Source: Geosiphon pyriformis (taxonomy: Eukaryota > Glomeromycota > Glomeromycetes > Archaeosporales > Geosiphonaceae). Taken from it: a stretch of DNA of 64,000 nt. Numbering within the stretch: the first letter of the stretch is position 1; each line of letters opens with the position of its first letter. The notes beneath the pieces were generated by a model. The model made no database searches, was not told where the DNA came from, and saw nothing but the letters and a program-made list of their open reading frames with translations. The translations under genes were made by a program, and so were the position numbers. Where the stretch lies: contig JAAOMT010000046.1 of the NCBI GenBank assembly GCA_016748015.1, forward strand, positions 809,459 to 873,458, given 5' to 3'. This document shows, piece after piece, positions 15,257-27,189 of the stretch.

Positions 15257-16488
15257 ATGCAACTTCGAAGCTGTAAACAAAAGAAGAGTATGTTGTTGAC
15301 AACCACAGGAGTCCGGTCTTCCAAGGTATATTTGATAGATCATAACTTTAATTTTTAGCATCTTTTCTCAACTTCTCTACTCGTTCCGAAAAAACCCCTC
15401 ACGTCTAGTCAAAAGCCTTTAAACAGAGGAGAGGCAACACTAAATTAGTACGAAATTTTAGAAATTTTGACCAAGAACCAACATTGTTCGTTGCTTTACC
15501 ACCAGAAACATTTGCCGTTATTTGTGCGCATCTCCCACCTGTCGATCTTCACTCCCTTTCTCGGGCTTGTAGACGGTTTAGAGGTTTTCTGTGGTCTACA
15601 ACGTCGGCTGTGACTGATTCTATATGGCGTACATCTCGTACAACATTTCTAAGGCACCCAATCTCACCACCACCTGTTGGTTTAGCTGAAATGGAATATC
15701 TTAGGCTAGTTTTGGAGAAGGGGTGCATGTTTTGTGACCGAAAGGATAATTTACAAATTTATTGGGAATTCCAAGTTCGTTGTTGCGGAACATGTTTGGA
15801 ATTAATTAGTATCCGGTAACAATCAACGCTGCTAAATTTATGATTCTGCTCTCTATCATGGTCTTGACTTTTTATTCCAAATTATAGTGATTATCATTTA
15901 ACTTCGAGATTGAAGAGAATGAATATCTCGCAGGATATTATCAGTGGTCTTCCATTTCTGCTTCGGTGTAATACACCTAAGTATGATGGGAAAGTTTACT
16001 TGCTGGCGGATATCCAACGCGTGCGTGAAGATTATGATACTGCTAGTGATAAAGAACTTTGGGTTTTGCAGAAGAGTGAAGAGATTCTGGCATTTCTTCA
16101 GGATGCGCGAGAACGTACCAAGGATACACAGACTAACCAAAAAATCTGTATAATGATAGAACGTGGTCGTCGGTATAAAGTGATCTCGGCCAAGATTAAA
16201 GAATTGGCAAAACAATTGCGAAACAGTAAAACATCAATTGGACAGACCGAGTATCTCCTAAAGCGTTGCCCGTCTTACAGGAGAGTCGTTGATGTGCCCA
16301 AACCATTCACCGAACGTTCTTGGGCAGCTTTGGTGAAAAAGTTAGAGATAGAATTACCTAAAGCCAGACGACTTTCTCAGGGGACTCTTCCATCGAATGA
16401 CGAAATATCAGAAATACGGGAAGAATTGCGGGAACGTGTTAGAAGATTGCAAGCGAGATTGGCGGAAACCTTTGATGAGAGTTACTAA
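15257..16488 (+). CDS. F-box-like protein with Cys-rich segment and coiled coil
   Basis: Probable substrate adaptor of an SCF ubiquitin ligase. Exon 1 (15257 to about 15325) encodes MQLRSCKQKKSMLLTTTG and splices in phase 0 (donor AAG-GTATAT, acceptor ending at 15408) to the F-box exon. There LPPETFAVICAHLPPVDL and LSRACRRFRGFLW match the F-box helices. A cysteine cluster follows (CMFCDRKDN, then RCCGTC). The last exon (about 15888-16488) is charged and helical, ending in a likely coiled coil (EIREELRERVRRLQARLAE). Such MQLRS F-box genes are, from memory, an expanded family in Rhizophagus. The ligase target is unknown. Confidence 0.8.
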
Positions 16489-17638
16489 GGGTATAGTTAA
16501 GAAAAGAGTTGAACTCTTTGGGTCCACTTCATTTTCCATTATTGATTGTCTTTTTTATGCCTCTTAGTTGGGGTTTATACTTTTTTTTCGATATTTATTT
16601 ATTGCTTGAATCTTTGTTAATTCATTTTTCAGTTTACTTATACCCAACTTTGGGTCACGATTTACATGACAATGGGATTCAGAGGTTTGGTTGGCTGTTT
16701 TTAATGAGGAAGTATTCTGATAAATCCCATGGTCTAATTATCTTGAGCCATGCCGGATCAATATCTAATAGCATAATTTGGTAAATCAAATTTTACTAGT
16801 TTTCACTGCTAAATTCTCATGAACCTATGGTTAAACGTTACGAATCGGTGACAAATCCTATTGATCCACTCACTGGTCATCTAAATTATTATTTGCCAAA
16901 TTAAGGAATAAAAGTGAAGAAAAGCTTTTAGATGGCTGGAATTTTAGTTTGAAAGTTAGAATCCAATCTAACACCATCCACAACTATTACATTTGCCGCT
17001 TTGAAATATATTCCTTAATGTCTTTTTGCCGAATTAGAATGGAAAATCATGGGGTTTTGATGCGTAATCTTGGGAGGTTAGTTCCGACGGCCTCCGAAAG
17101 CAAATGGAGTATAATTCCAGAATATGCTCAATCGAATTCTTTACGACATCAAACCATTGAATTAGAACCCCTTTTCCATAAAACCCTTGGATCAAACCTC
17201 AGATACCTTTCCAAATAAAATAAGATCTAGTTCTTGTGACAATGAGGACAATCATTGAAACCATTGAAGCCTTCAAGTTGAGAGTTTAACTTGAAGAATG
17301 AATATTGATTGAGGATATAGACGATAAAAATGCTAAAGAAATATCCCCGAATTTGAATTTTGCTCCTACCTGAATTTCAATTTGAATGTGAAAAAATAAA
17401 AATTGAGGCAACTCCCCAATGGAAGATGAAATAAACAATTCTCTTAGAAACTAATCTTTGGAATTTAATGATATTATTATTGAAATAGGTTCATAAAGTT
17501 AATGTTGGGATATCAAATATATTTGAGATCAGCTTAGAGTGTATCAATTCTTTCACTGTCTGAAGGCTGGAAAAAGGCACGCCCCTATTTACATATATTG
17601 GGGTAGTATTAAATCCTCATCGGAATCGAAGTAAATTT
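16489..17638 (+). other. Unassigned stretch with possible gene remnant
   Basis: About 1.15 kb between the F-box gene and the GRF gene. Plus-strand open frames at about 16825-16905 (MVKRYESVTNPIDPLTGHL) and 16949-17218 (ending HKTLGSNLRYLSK) have more coding-like composition than the surroundings, but no family is recognised. Splice signals that would join them cleanly were not found. It may be an unrecognised small gene, or a relic. Confidence 0.3.
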
Positions 17639-18685
17639 CTATCTTCTAGAATTTTTTCGCAAGTCGATTATTTTTTCCTTTGCCTCATCTAATTCCCCTT
17701 GCAAGAGCCGGTTTTCTCCTCTCACCAACTCAATCTCCCTCTGTATCAATCCCATTTCCGTTTTGAAAATTTCCATTTCTTTGTTCAATCTATTCAATTC
17801 TGCCCGAGCACAATCTTTGGATCTCTCGTGAGCAGCAGAAACCCGATCTTGTCTTTGCATGTGATCTGCGACAATCCTCAAGAGATCTGGAGTTGCAAAG
17901 TTGATATTGAGACAAGATGTTGTGATATTATTTGGGGATCCTGTTAAAGAGGATGTTGACACAGGTGAAGAAGTATGTGGTGTACATGGTGGGTCTTGTC
18001 GGCGACGTTTGACCGGAGTAATCCGACTTGAAGGGATCTCAGAATTGAAAATACTTGTCTGCCGTTCTGATCCAGTGTAATCAAAATGATTGTCTTTTTT
18101 TTTCGATAAAGGTAACTTTTCGGTTGGATCGGATTCTTGGCCAGACCAAAATCGAGCCTGCTCATCATTTTCATCATTTTCAAAGTAAGTTGGAGGCTTC
18201 TCATTGGTATTATTTGCAATATCGTTAATATTAGAGTTGTTAATAGTAGGAACCAACTGCTGCATCAGGGAAATTGAAGCTGTCTGGGAAGGCGAAGCTA
18301 TTCCAGAAGCTGAAGCTATTGGGGAAGTAGATTGTTTGACTTGATCAGGGATAGGAGTCGTTCGAGATGCCAGCCGCTGAGAACTGCTGGAACCAGAACT
18401 TTCTCCATTGTTATTTGAAGTATCCCTTGTGGAATTGATCCTATTATTATCTGAAGGGTCATTAGAACCTCTATCCACCCATTTAAAATAACCACAACCA
18501 ACATGATCTGGCTCTGCCGAATTTCCAAACCGCGGACAGCCCCAAAAGACACGGCCATAGTTGTCATTATTTTTGGTCACAAGGCGTAATTTTGCCTGAT
18601 CACCGCACCGACACCTCGGAATTTCATTTTCTGTTGTTGTAGAACTTCTGTTTGTAAGATAATTTTTACTGATATTATTCGACAT
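17639..18685 (-). CDS. GRF-type zinc-finger protein with C-terminal coiled coil
   Basis: A single-exon protein of about 348 residues. The GRF zinc finger lies near residues 20-72: CRCGDQAKLRLV, then GRVFWGCPRFG and CGYFKWVD. GRF fingers bind single-stranded nucleic acid in DNA repair and topoisomerase proteins. The middle is a long Ser/Asn/Pro-rich disordered region. The last 80 residues are a coiled coil (EMEIFKTEMGLIQREIELV). The open frame extends 19 codons further upstream but has no ATG there, so the ATG at 18685 is chosen. It is divergent from CWC15 across 265 bp. Finger-then-coil proteins of this form are common in fungi; the exact role is not known. Confidence 0.82.
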   Translation of the reverse strand: MSNNISKNYLTNRSSTTTENEIPRCRCGDQAKLRLVTKNNDNYGRVFWGCPRFGNSAEPDHVGCGYFKWVDRGSNDPSDNNRINSTRDTSNNNGESSGSSSSQRLASRTTPIPDQVKQSTSPIASASGIASPSQTASISLMQQLVPTINNSNINDIANNTNEKPPTYFENDENDEQARFWSGQESDPTEKLPLSKKKDNHFDYTGSERQTSIFNSEIPSSRITPVKRRRQDPPCTPHTSSPVSTSSLTGSPNNITTSCLNINFATPDLLRIVADHMQRQDRVSAAHERSKDCARAELNRLNKEMEIFKTEMGLIQREIELVRGENRLLQGELDEAKEKIIDLRKNSRR

Positions 18686-18950
18686 GTTTAAAATTTTTGA
18701 TCTAGAAGACAGATTCCTACCAAAAAGATTGAAACTTGTCAAGAAGCCATTTGAAAGGATGACAGGTTTTAATGATTAATCTAGTGCATGATCAACAGTT
18801 TGGGCCTGCTACACTTATTTTGATTGGTTTAAGATGCACTAATAGAGTGATCCATTTTACCACTTCCTCAACTTTTCAAAGTATATCCCAGTTCACTGTA
18901 GTTTCCCTTTTAAACCCAAAATTTTTCGTTAAATCTAGAACCCCTCTCAA
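18686..18950. promoter_or_regulatory. Short divergent promoter, GRF protein/CWC15
   Basis: 265 bp separate two opposite start codons, so both promoters must share this stretch. No canonical TATA element was identified with confidence. Confidence 0.5.
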
Positions 18951-19928
18951 ATGACAACCGCCGCACGTCCAACTTTCGATCCTGCCCGTGGTCATGACAA
19001 TAAAGCCCCTACCTTGCAATATAGCTCGCGAGATCTCGCAGCACACACAAAATTGAAATATAGGTAACTGTAGATCGTTTCTTCGAGGAGGACACAAAAA
19101 AAAACTGATTAAAGAGGACCTTGGCTTACTTTTAGTGAAGCAACAATCTTAGTTATTTACTAGTTTGGTAACTTTTTAAACAAGACAAACGGGTCAGTTA
19201 ACACAAGCCGAATTAGGGGAAATCGATTTGAAACAAGAATTGTTAAAATCTGAACGCGAACACTTTGAAAAGCGCCGTAAGAAAGAAAGTGGTTTCACTG
19301 AGGAAACTGATGAAGCATTTGCTGAAAGACGATTAAAATTCTTGGAACAAACAGCAGTATTAGATGCTGATGATAGTGATGATGACAACGAAGATGGGGA
19401 TAGTGCAGATAGCGACAGGTTAGTATTACCTTGAAGGGGAAACTTTCAAATTTTATTAAAAAATTAATTACCACTAAAATTATAGTGATGATGATGATGA
19501 GGAAGATGATACAGCAGAACTATTAAGAGAGTTAGAGAAAATTAAGAAAGAACGTGCTGAAGAGCGAGAACGTCAGGTAAATGAAGCGTTTATTTTTCAT
19601 TCGATTCAAATCAAAATTCAATAACTCTTGTTCAATTCACAAGGAACTTGCAAAAAGGGAGGCCGACGAAGAACAGCGACAGCAAGAAATTGCTACTGGC
19701 AACCCACTACTTCACAAGGATTTTAGTGTAAAACGAAGGTAATTTCTTAAAAACTGAATATTTATCACATTTTCAATATTAATTTAAATTATTTTCTTTA
19801 GATGGGATGACGACGTAATATTTAAGAATCAAGCGCGTGGAGTAGAAGATACACCCAAAAAACGGTTTATCAACGATACTCTACGTAGCGATTTTCATCG
19901 CAAGTTCATGAACAAATACGTCAAATAA
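18951..19928 (+). CDS. CWC15: Spliceosome-associated protein Cwc15/Cwf15
   Basis: Component of the Prp19 (NineTeen) complex in the activated spliceosome. Exon 1 begins [14 protein letters not shown], the invariant Cwc15 start. It continues [14 protein letters not shown] and joins exon 2 ([16 protein letters not shown]). Mid-exons give a Glu/Lys coiled coil and the acidic stretch around residues 95-120 ([18 protein letters not shown]). The C-terminus carries the conserved spliceosome-binding block: [20 protein letters not shown], then [20 protein letters not shown]. All family landmarks are present. Four introns were placed; the acceptor of the first was chosen to keep the frame. Confidence 0.95.
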
Positions 19929-20183
19929 TGATTAGGCTTTTAGAGGGTTGGTGCATTTATAAAGGTGGATTAAATTTTGTATCTTCACGTTTGGAGCTAA
20001 AGCCTTTCAATCCCATCTAATAAGATGCTCCTTTTTGCCATATTTCAGAAGTTGAAGTAGTTTGCTAGCCATTTTGTGTATACGTGATCCCTCGTTAACT
20101 GTATGTTAAAATGAGAACGAATTATTTGAGGTTTCGCTATATTATACTTTATTTCTAAAACAACTTCTACCGGACTTATTTTT

Positions 20184-20242
20184 TCAACCAACCTTATTAG
20201 TTTATATTATCAACCAACCTTATTAGTTTATATTATCAACCA
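20184..20242. repeat. 26-bp tandem direct repeat
   Basis: Two perfect copies (starting TCAACCAACCTTATTAG) plus the first 7 nt of a third. It sits between the convergent CWC15 and MEAK7-like genes, ending a few bases before the latter's stop codon, so it lies in their 3' regions. Confidence 0.9.
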
Positions 20243-20246
20243 TTCC

Positions 20247-22065
20247 TTAAACATTCGGTTCTCTAACCTCTTTCGAGTACATTTTTCGATTCGTAGCCAT
20301 CTCAATCAATTCTAATTCAGCAGGGTGCCGATCAAGTATCGAGATTCTGCCTCCTTGGGGAATTTCATCAATGTCACGTTCAGTTGGTTTCACAAGCCAT
20401 ACTTTCCAAAACAAAAATTTGAATATTTTACAAGTTAGAGATATGTTATATAGATAGAAACGGTCAGAGTATAGAATCATCACCTTCAACTTCATCAATC
20501 TTGAACTCTGCTTGTTTAGAGAGCTGTGGATTGCTGTAAGTTGTTGATAACGGCGCAGCTTTCGAATGCCCATTAACAAAATCAGAATTTATCCAAAGGG
20601 CAAAATAATCCAATTGGCCGCCCATTCCCAGCCCTAGTTAAAAGAAAAGGCAATGGTCCGGTCACGTGATTTCTTAACAATCTACTTATTAAAATTAATC
20701 TTACCGTTCGGAAGGGTTTTCATCCCGACATTTAAATATTGCCAATTCTCATTATAGCCAGCACTAGCCGGAAAACATCTCAATCTGGGTTTGATGGTAA
20801 ACAAGAAATTCTGTTCGCTACCAAAAAATTTCGGTGATACTTCCCAATCTTGATAAGCAAATCCACCGAACACGTGGCCATCTTTATCTCTTACAATTAT
20901 CAATGTTGACCCTTTATATAAAAACGAATTCATAAAGGTTTGCCAACTGTCACCGTCTCGTTTTGAAGAGAACAGGAGGGTATGTGGCATAGGTGAAGTT
21001 CTGCAATCACCCGGAAGATATTGTGCTAGGACAAAATAATCTGCCACTGAAATTAGACGTGAAAAATTCGGTAAAGAGTAGGGAGATGATATTGATGCAG
21101 AGATTAAATTTGTTTGGCGAAGTGCTTTGAGTTGTGTTAAATTTAAAGTGTTTGAGTATGGGAAATTTTGATCTTCAAGAAATATGTGAGTAATTAAGAT
21201 TCCGAACAAATGTTTGAATGGGATATTATTCGTGTACCATTCCACGAACGCTTCATGATCAAAATACTCGTCCAAGCTGCTTTCCTTAAGAAATTGGGCT
21301 GTCCTTTCAAAATCCTCGGGATTTAAAGATGATAATTTTGGAAAAAGTAGAAGATATTCCACCAACCTATGTTGATCCGAAACAAACTCTTGCTTTTCAA
21401 TAGTTTTTGATGTTTCAATGACCTCAGATGTCAATTGTGCTCCCTCAAACCAGTAGGCCAAAGCAGCTCGCGTTACATCTTGAACAAAAGTTTTCAAAGC
21501 ACCACCATCACCAGAAGCGTGACATATTATGAAGGCTGATTGCGCCTGATCTATTATATTTGACCTGAGTAATTTATATATTGCAGAAATGAAACCCAGT
21601 TCTGTGATTGAGACTGTCGAAGATGATAATTTTCCTAGCTTCTCAGATAGTTTGCTGTTAGTGTAATCCCAAGAATTTGAAGATTCGATTTGAAAATATT
21701 GGGCGAACCCTTGTCTCAAGGATGGTGTTATTACATTTGAAAGATGTTGCTATTTTTGATGATTTTAAATAATGATAAAAAAAAGATCGATTAATTACTT
21801 TGATCTCATCAAAATTGTAGAAATAAAAAATAACTTGTACTTTGAAGTCTTCCACACTGATCTGTCCACATTTTTCTATCAATGGACGGTTATTTTTATC
21901 ATGATGATCTGATGCAGTTCCACCCTCGTCCAGAATATTGTTTTCCTCGTTAGATTTTCCAAACTCTTTGTACCTCTTTAACAATTTTCCTCTTTCATCA
22001 TCTGTGAACTTTGATAATAAATTTTGAAGTCGAGCTTCTTCTGTCTTGCTTTTTGTATTTCCCAT
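20247..22065 (-). CDS. TLDc-domain protein, MEAK7/TLDC1-like
   Basis: The TLDc domain is in the C-terminal half. The human relative MEAK7 is an N-myristoylated lysosomal activator of an alternative mTOR pathway; fungal relatives act at the vacuole and V-ATPase. The protein starts MGNTKSKTEE, whose Gly2 and following residues fit N-myristoylation. The big exon (about 21730-20700) is helical, then enters TLDc: TLLFSSKRDGDSWQTFMN, GSTLIIVRDKDGHVFGG, NENWQYLNVGMKTLPNG. A following short exon gives LGMGGQLDYFALWINSDF and GHSKAAPLSTTYSNPQL, and the last exon gives VEVWLVKPTERDI. Introns near 21725-21840, 20600-20690 and 20400-20490 have GT-AG ends. No break was seen. Confidence 0.88.
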
Positions 22066-22716
22066 GTTGGATATATGGATTTCTAAATGTTATTGAATTC
22101 GTGACTCTATTTATAGACTTATTTTGACTGATGTAATGATGATATAACAGTTTTTGGCATACTGCAACAAAGTGAGGTTAGGACTTTTATATTTTTCACG
22201 TGTTGGCACATTTTTCAAATCACCTCTCTGCTTCCTTTTATCAGATCATTAGTTGTCTGTAAACTTTATTGCAGCATATGTATTAAGCTTATTAAAATGT
22301 CTTAATAAAATATAATAACCATTTTTTAAATTTTTGTTCTTAAAATATTTATTGTTATTCTTTAAATTTAACTTAACAAATCAAGTAAAAAACAAAACTT
22401 AAGTTTCAAATTAAAAATGAGCTCAATCAAAATATAGTTTCAAGGCTGCTTTATTTGAGCTAAGATTCAGTATTGGAAATCCATAATAATTTTATTGAAA
22501 AACCAAAAATAACCAGAATTTTAATTTTTTGGCATCGCCCATTTTAGCGATGAAGCAAAGTAAGATAAATTAGTAAAATAATACTTCATAATCTTTTACA
22601 ACTTTCGATCTTTTGCATTCACTCAAAAAGGAATCGCCCAACAAAACGACATTTGCTGCCCGTAGTGGAAAACTATCAATAATTATGTGCTTGTCTAGCA
22701 TAATGACATTTAAGTT
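22066..22716. other. Intergenic, 5' of MEAK7-like, 3' of ADIP-like gene
   Basis: 650 bp, AT-rich. It holds the promoter of the MEAK7-like gene and the 3' end of the next gene on the same strand. No coding segment or RNA gene was seen. Confidence 0.6.
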
Positions 22717-25598
22717 TTAATCACAAAACAAGCAATTTTCAGCCTGGGCACTTGTAGCTTTCTTTGACAAACGAGGAGACTTGCGCACTGGAGTATCCAC
22801 ATAATTTCTGAATCGCCGACCGCGGGCATTGGTATTAACAGTCGATGGTGTATATGGCGTGGACGCTTCGTTGTTTAAAATCACATCAATTTCTAAGATT
22901 CTCGGAGTCGTCAAGAGATTTTCTTTGGTTGGGGAATCATTGGGTTGGTAGAGATGGTGATGTAATTGATATTGATCGTGAATGGTAGGCTGCTCTGGTA
23001 CTTCTTGTCCGAACAATTTTCCTCTATTTGCCTGACCACCATTGATCGAGATACTGTTAAGAGGATGAGGGTGGTGTGGGTGTAGATGATCGGGAGTGTT
23101 TAATTCTGATAATCCAGGAATGTCTCTTGGTTTCCTCATGTTATTAGCAACAGGATCCTCTCTAGAGGTCTTCATACTAGGACTTTTTTCATTTGGAAAT
23201 AAAATAGTGGGCCTGAACTCTCGTTTTCGTTGTTTTGAGGCTTCACTGCCTTTTTCGTTTTTATGACGAACTTTCACGATCGATTTAAAGGATTTTGTGG
23301 CGTTCGTGCTAGAAAAGCGGCTGACTTGAGTTTTCGTTTCGAGCACGGACGACTCGTTTCTATAAAGTAAAATAGAAATCTATTAAGATTCGAGAAATAT
23401 ATCTGGAATTCTCAAATATTTTGTGTTTGTTTGCAAATTCCTTCTTATTAAATAGCTTCGTATCTTCATTAATCAATAGGTTTTTTTTAGTTAATAAGAA
23501 GGACTTCTGCCAACAAACAAATTTAAAAATGTTTGAATAAGGGGATGGGACATCTTGCGTTATGAAAACTCTTAAAAAAATGCATTTTTGTTCATAACAT
23601 TTACTTTTATCATTTGTATTCGAGAATGATTTTTTGATTATATTTAATACACTAATTCCAACAAAAAAACTTCATGGAAATAAATTTACATGTAGTCATC
23701 CCTCGCAGCATACAGTTTTTGTTGATATTTTTCAAGGAACGGAGTCAACGGAGTAACTTCTTGGGTCATAAATAGATGTCGATCCGGCGAGCTTTCATCA
23801 TAATTTATTTCGCCATTTACGCGCTTCCTACTGTGGAAGAAATAACCATGATCAATCAAGATTTTTGGCCAAGAGGATTATAAGAAAAAATATCTTACGG
23901 TGTGGAATGCGCTGCTTTCCATCTTCTTTTTTCGAGTTCAAAATCAACACGCTCTTGCTGTTTGTATAATATCAGTAAAGCTTAATAAATCCATTTCCTT
24001 TAAATATATCATTGTCAACAACAAAACATCAAACCAGAAAAGCTTCGCGATCTTTGCCCAGTCTGATAAGGGATTCGGTAAACTGCTTGCGCTCTGTATT
24101 AAGTTGTTCGCGTTTTTTGAATAAATCTTTGGATTCTTGGTCATATTCTGGAGCAGTCATTTCATTTCTTTATGTTTAAGTTGGATATTAAAAATTTTAT
24201 GAAACCTTATTAAGAAATGACGAGAAAGCAAAATTAAACTATCGTTTCATACATACAGGGAAATATCCGGTAATCCTTCATAGAAACCATTCTTCATTTG
24301 TTGATCAAGCAACTCGTGAGCTTGCCTGGCAAAATTCTTGGCTTCCTCTATATATAAAATGAAAATCAGCTGATTTCAACTTTTTGCTTCAGCTCTTTCC
24401 TCAAGGATACGAAAAATTTACCAAGTTCCTCATTCAGAACACTGATTTTAATCTCTTGCTTATTTATTTCTTCTTGTTTTCGTTCGATTTCCATTATTTT
24501 TTGATGTATTTCTGATTCTTTTTGATCAATTTCTACCATTCTTTGTTGCAGGTTTGCATCTTTTCGATCTATTTCCATTTTATGGTTGTGCAAAGCCTCG
24601 TCTTTTTCTTGAATCATCTTATCACGAATCTGTATTTCCTCTTCTTTTTCCTGCAACTCTACCAGCATACCAGCAGGCCTATTCTCCCATTCATTTTTAA
24701 GTGCACTTAAAGCACCTTTGACTTCTTCCTCAAGATTTTGCCCAAACATCTCATAAGGTAGACTGAACTTGGCAGCGTGTGGATTGTACGATTCCGGAGT
24801 CTTTTCGCAAAAGAAAAGTTAAAGATCATAGTAATGTATTATAAGAATTAATTAATTAATTAATCATTATGGAATTCATACTTCTATTCCTGTAAATTCA
24901 GGATCAGCATCCAAATACCGCTCAGGCATCATCTGGGTTTGTTTATCGAGAAACTCTGTCATCTGTGTTTGAACCTCATATAATAAACTTCGCAGTTTAC
25001 TATTCTCTTCTAAAAGTTCATTTTGGCGGGCTTCATGATCTGCTAAAACCTGTCTGAACATTTCAACATCCTGCTCACCATTTACGAAGAATGAGAAAAC
25101 TATTTAAACAATAATTTCAAAAAGATGATAAATATTGATTTATATTTACAGCATTTGATTCTGCATATTCGGAAGGGGCCAAACCAGCAGTAGGTCGACA
25201 ATTGGTAGCATTTGAAATTTCTCTCACTGAAGGTTTAGGTGCTGGATTGATCATCTTCAAGCCTATCTTTGCACCTCGATACTTTTCATTGAGAGCTCGT
25301 CCCATTTGTTCTTTGAATCTTTGATACTCAGATTCACGTTTTCGAACTTCATGCTAAAAATATTAAAGCACATCAGTTTGTTCAACATAAATATAAATAA
25401 AAAAATGGGTCCGAATGAGATTTCACCTCTCATGGTTTTTTATTTACCGCGTTTTGGGTCTTGATGTATTGCAGATTCAATTTGGTTTTGGTTAACTCTT
25501 CCTTTGTCGAACGGTGTTTTTCAAACTCTATCCTAAAAGTATTTTCAGTCCATCTAAAAATGGAGTTTAGATAGAATCAATAAAGTAAATTTGCACAT

Positions 25599-25649
<51 letters not shown>

Positions 25650-26316
25650 GGCACATAATACTTGCTGCAATTTGGCTTTAAGGGAATCAACTTCACGGTC
25701 GCTTAGCTCTGCTCTATTTTTTAAATTTCTCTATAAGAATATCAACCTTTAATGATTGAAAATTAATTTTTGACTAAATCGTTTCAATATTTTTCATAAG
25801 CTGCCTTTACCATTCCCGTCATCAACATATCTTGATCACTCTGTAAACGGCGAAGTTGATCATTCAATGCCTCTCGATATCCGGTATCTTTCTGTCAAAA
25901 TCGTCATGAAGAATTTATTTAATTTAGTATATAGACAACTTGTTTTTTATATTATAAAGACAAACCTGTCGCTGTTGCAACAAGGAAAATATGCATTCGA
26001 TAATTTGTGTTGCGCTTTCACGATTTCCATTAAGTAAATCCAATGGTGAGGGATATCCATGTTCACCTAATTGCTGGTTTATGTAGTCAACTGTGTTATG
26101 CAAACTGCTTTTTTGGTCAGGTTCATTTCCCCTTTGATAAACAAAAATGTTTTACAGGTTTGTCAATACATTATTAGCAATAAAGCTTCAGAAAAACAAC
26201 CCTTCAAATTTTTACCCTTCTTCTTTTTCCTCAAACGGGTTGCTAGGCTTAAGGTACTCATTTAAGTCCACCATGTTTGCATTCCTATTTAGCTTGATAG
26301 ATTCCATTGTCCCCAT
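22717..26316 (-). CDS. ADIP/SSX2IP-like coiled-coil protein (Msd1-type)
   Basis: The N-terminus reads MGTMESIKLNRNANMVDLNE, then enters an ADIP (afadin- and alpha-actinin-binding) domain: VDYINQQLGEHGYPSPLDLL, ATQIIECIFSLLQQRQKD and LNDQLRRLQSDQDMLM. SSX2IP in animals and Msd1 in fission yeast anchor microtubules at centrosomes or spindle poles, so a similar role is likely here. Long coiled coils follow over several exons (about 25850-24370). The last exon (23346-22717) encodes a basic, disordered tail with RKSPRLSKK and ends in CLFCD. It is joined by a GTAAAT donor right after DDY (23690), which keeps frame; without that splice the protein would stop at 23687. The start is the first ATG, 14 codons before a second one. 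Confidence 0.78.
25600..25647. repeat. (ATT)n microsatellite in an intron
   Basis: About 16 ATT units inside an intron of the ADIP-like gene. Confidence 0.95.
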
Positions 26317-27189
26317 TATGAAACTCCAGAGGATAAATACAATAGATTAATAGATTTGTCGCGTTTAGGCGCGTAACAAAATTCCGCTCATTGGCTGAGA
26401 GTCCGAATCGGATCAAGATTTAGGATTTGCAAGAAAGTAGATCCCAATTAACATAATTTGGAATTTAATCGACTCAAAGAATTATTCAAATTTTTTTAGT
26501 CAATCAAGTTCTAGTTGCTAATCTCGCACATGAAAAAAGAATTTTTTTAAGACTTTCTATCAAATTCTGGTTAAGCTTTGCCCCGAATATTGAAAAAATC
26601 GATTTTGCGTTTTTTACGTCACAAATAGTGAAACATTTTGGGAGAATAACTTCTCATTAAAATTACAAAGTTGTTTTACAAAGATAACATCTAATTGGTA
26701 TATTTTTTTTCTCTTTACTTAATCATTTAAATAGTTTAAGTAAAAAGAATTTATATAATATTTTATCACCAAAATAATAACTCATTTTAAATTTAAATAA
26801 ATTAAATTTTAAAAAGTCAATTATGCAACAAATAATAAATAAAATCAAAATTAATCAATCTACCTTTAAAACTTTTTAATAATAATAATATTTTATTGTG
26901 GTATCAAATTTAATATCGAATAGTGCAAATTTTTTTCAGTTTAATATTATTTTACATATTGTGGAAACGGTATATTATATTATTGTCAAATTTTTTCATT
27001 ATACGTAATTTGATTTTTTTATCACCTATTGTTTATGTTTTTAACAGATTGGCTCCAAATGAATATCTTTTAAAGAACATAAATAAATAGCTTTGCGTAA
27101 AAGTGTAGAATTAAAATATTGAAAAGTCCATAATTCTCAAAATTTAACAGCATGTCAAATGATGATAACTCTTCTGTTAGTAATTTGAA
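26317..27189. other. Intergenic AT-rich region
   Basis: 870 bp between two minus-strand genes. It carries the ADIP-like promoter on its left and the MSS51 3' end on its right. From about 26700 on it is nearly pure A/T with short AT repeats. No gene was seen. Confidence 0.65.

Noticed and set aside
15484-15819. F-box exon as a gene of its own starting at 15484
   Set aside because: The codon there is TTG; an upstream exon with ATG at 15257 splices in phase and gives a family-typical start.
18686-18742. Longer N-terminus for the GRF protein from 18742
   Set aside because: That codon is TTG and no ATG precedes the one at 18685.
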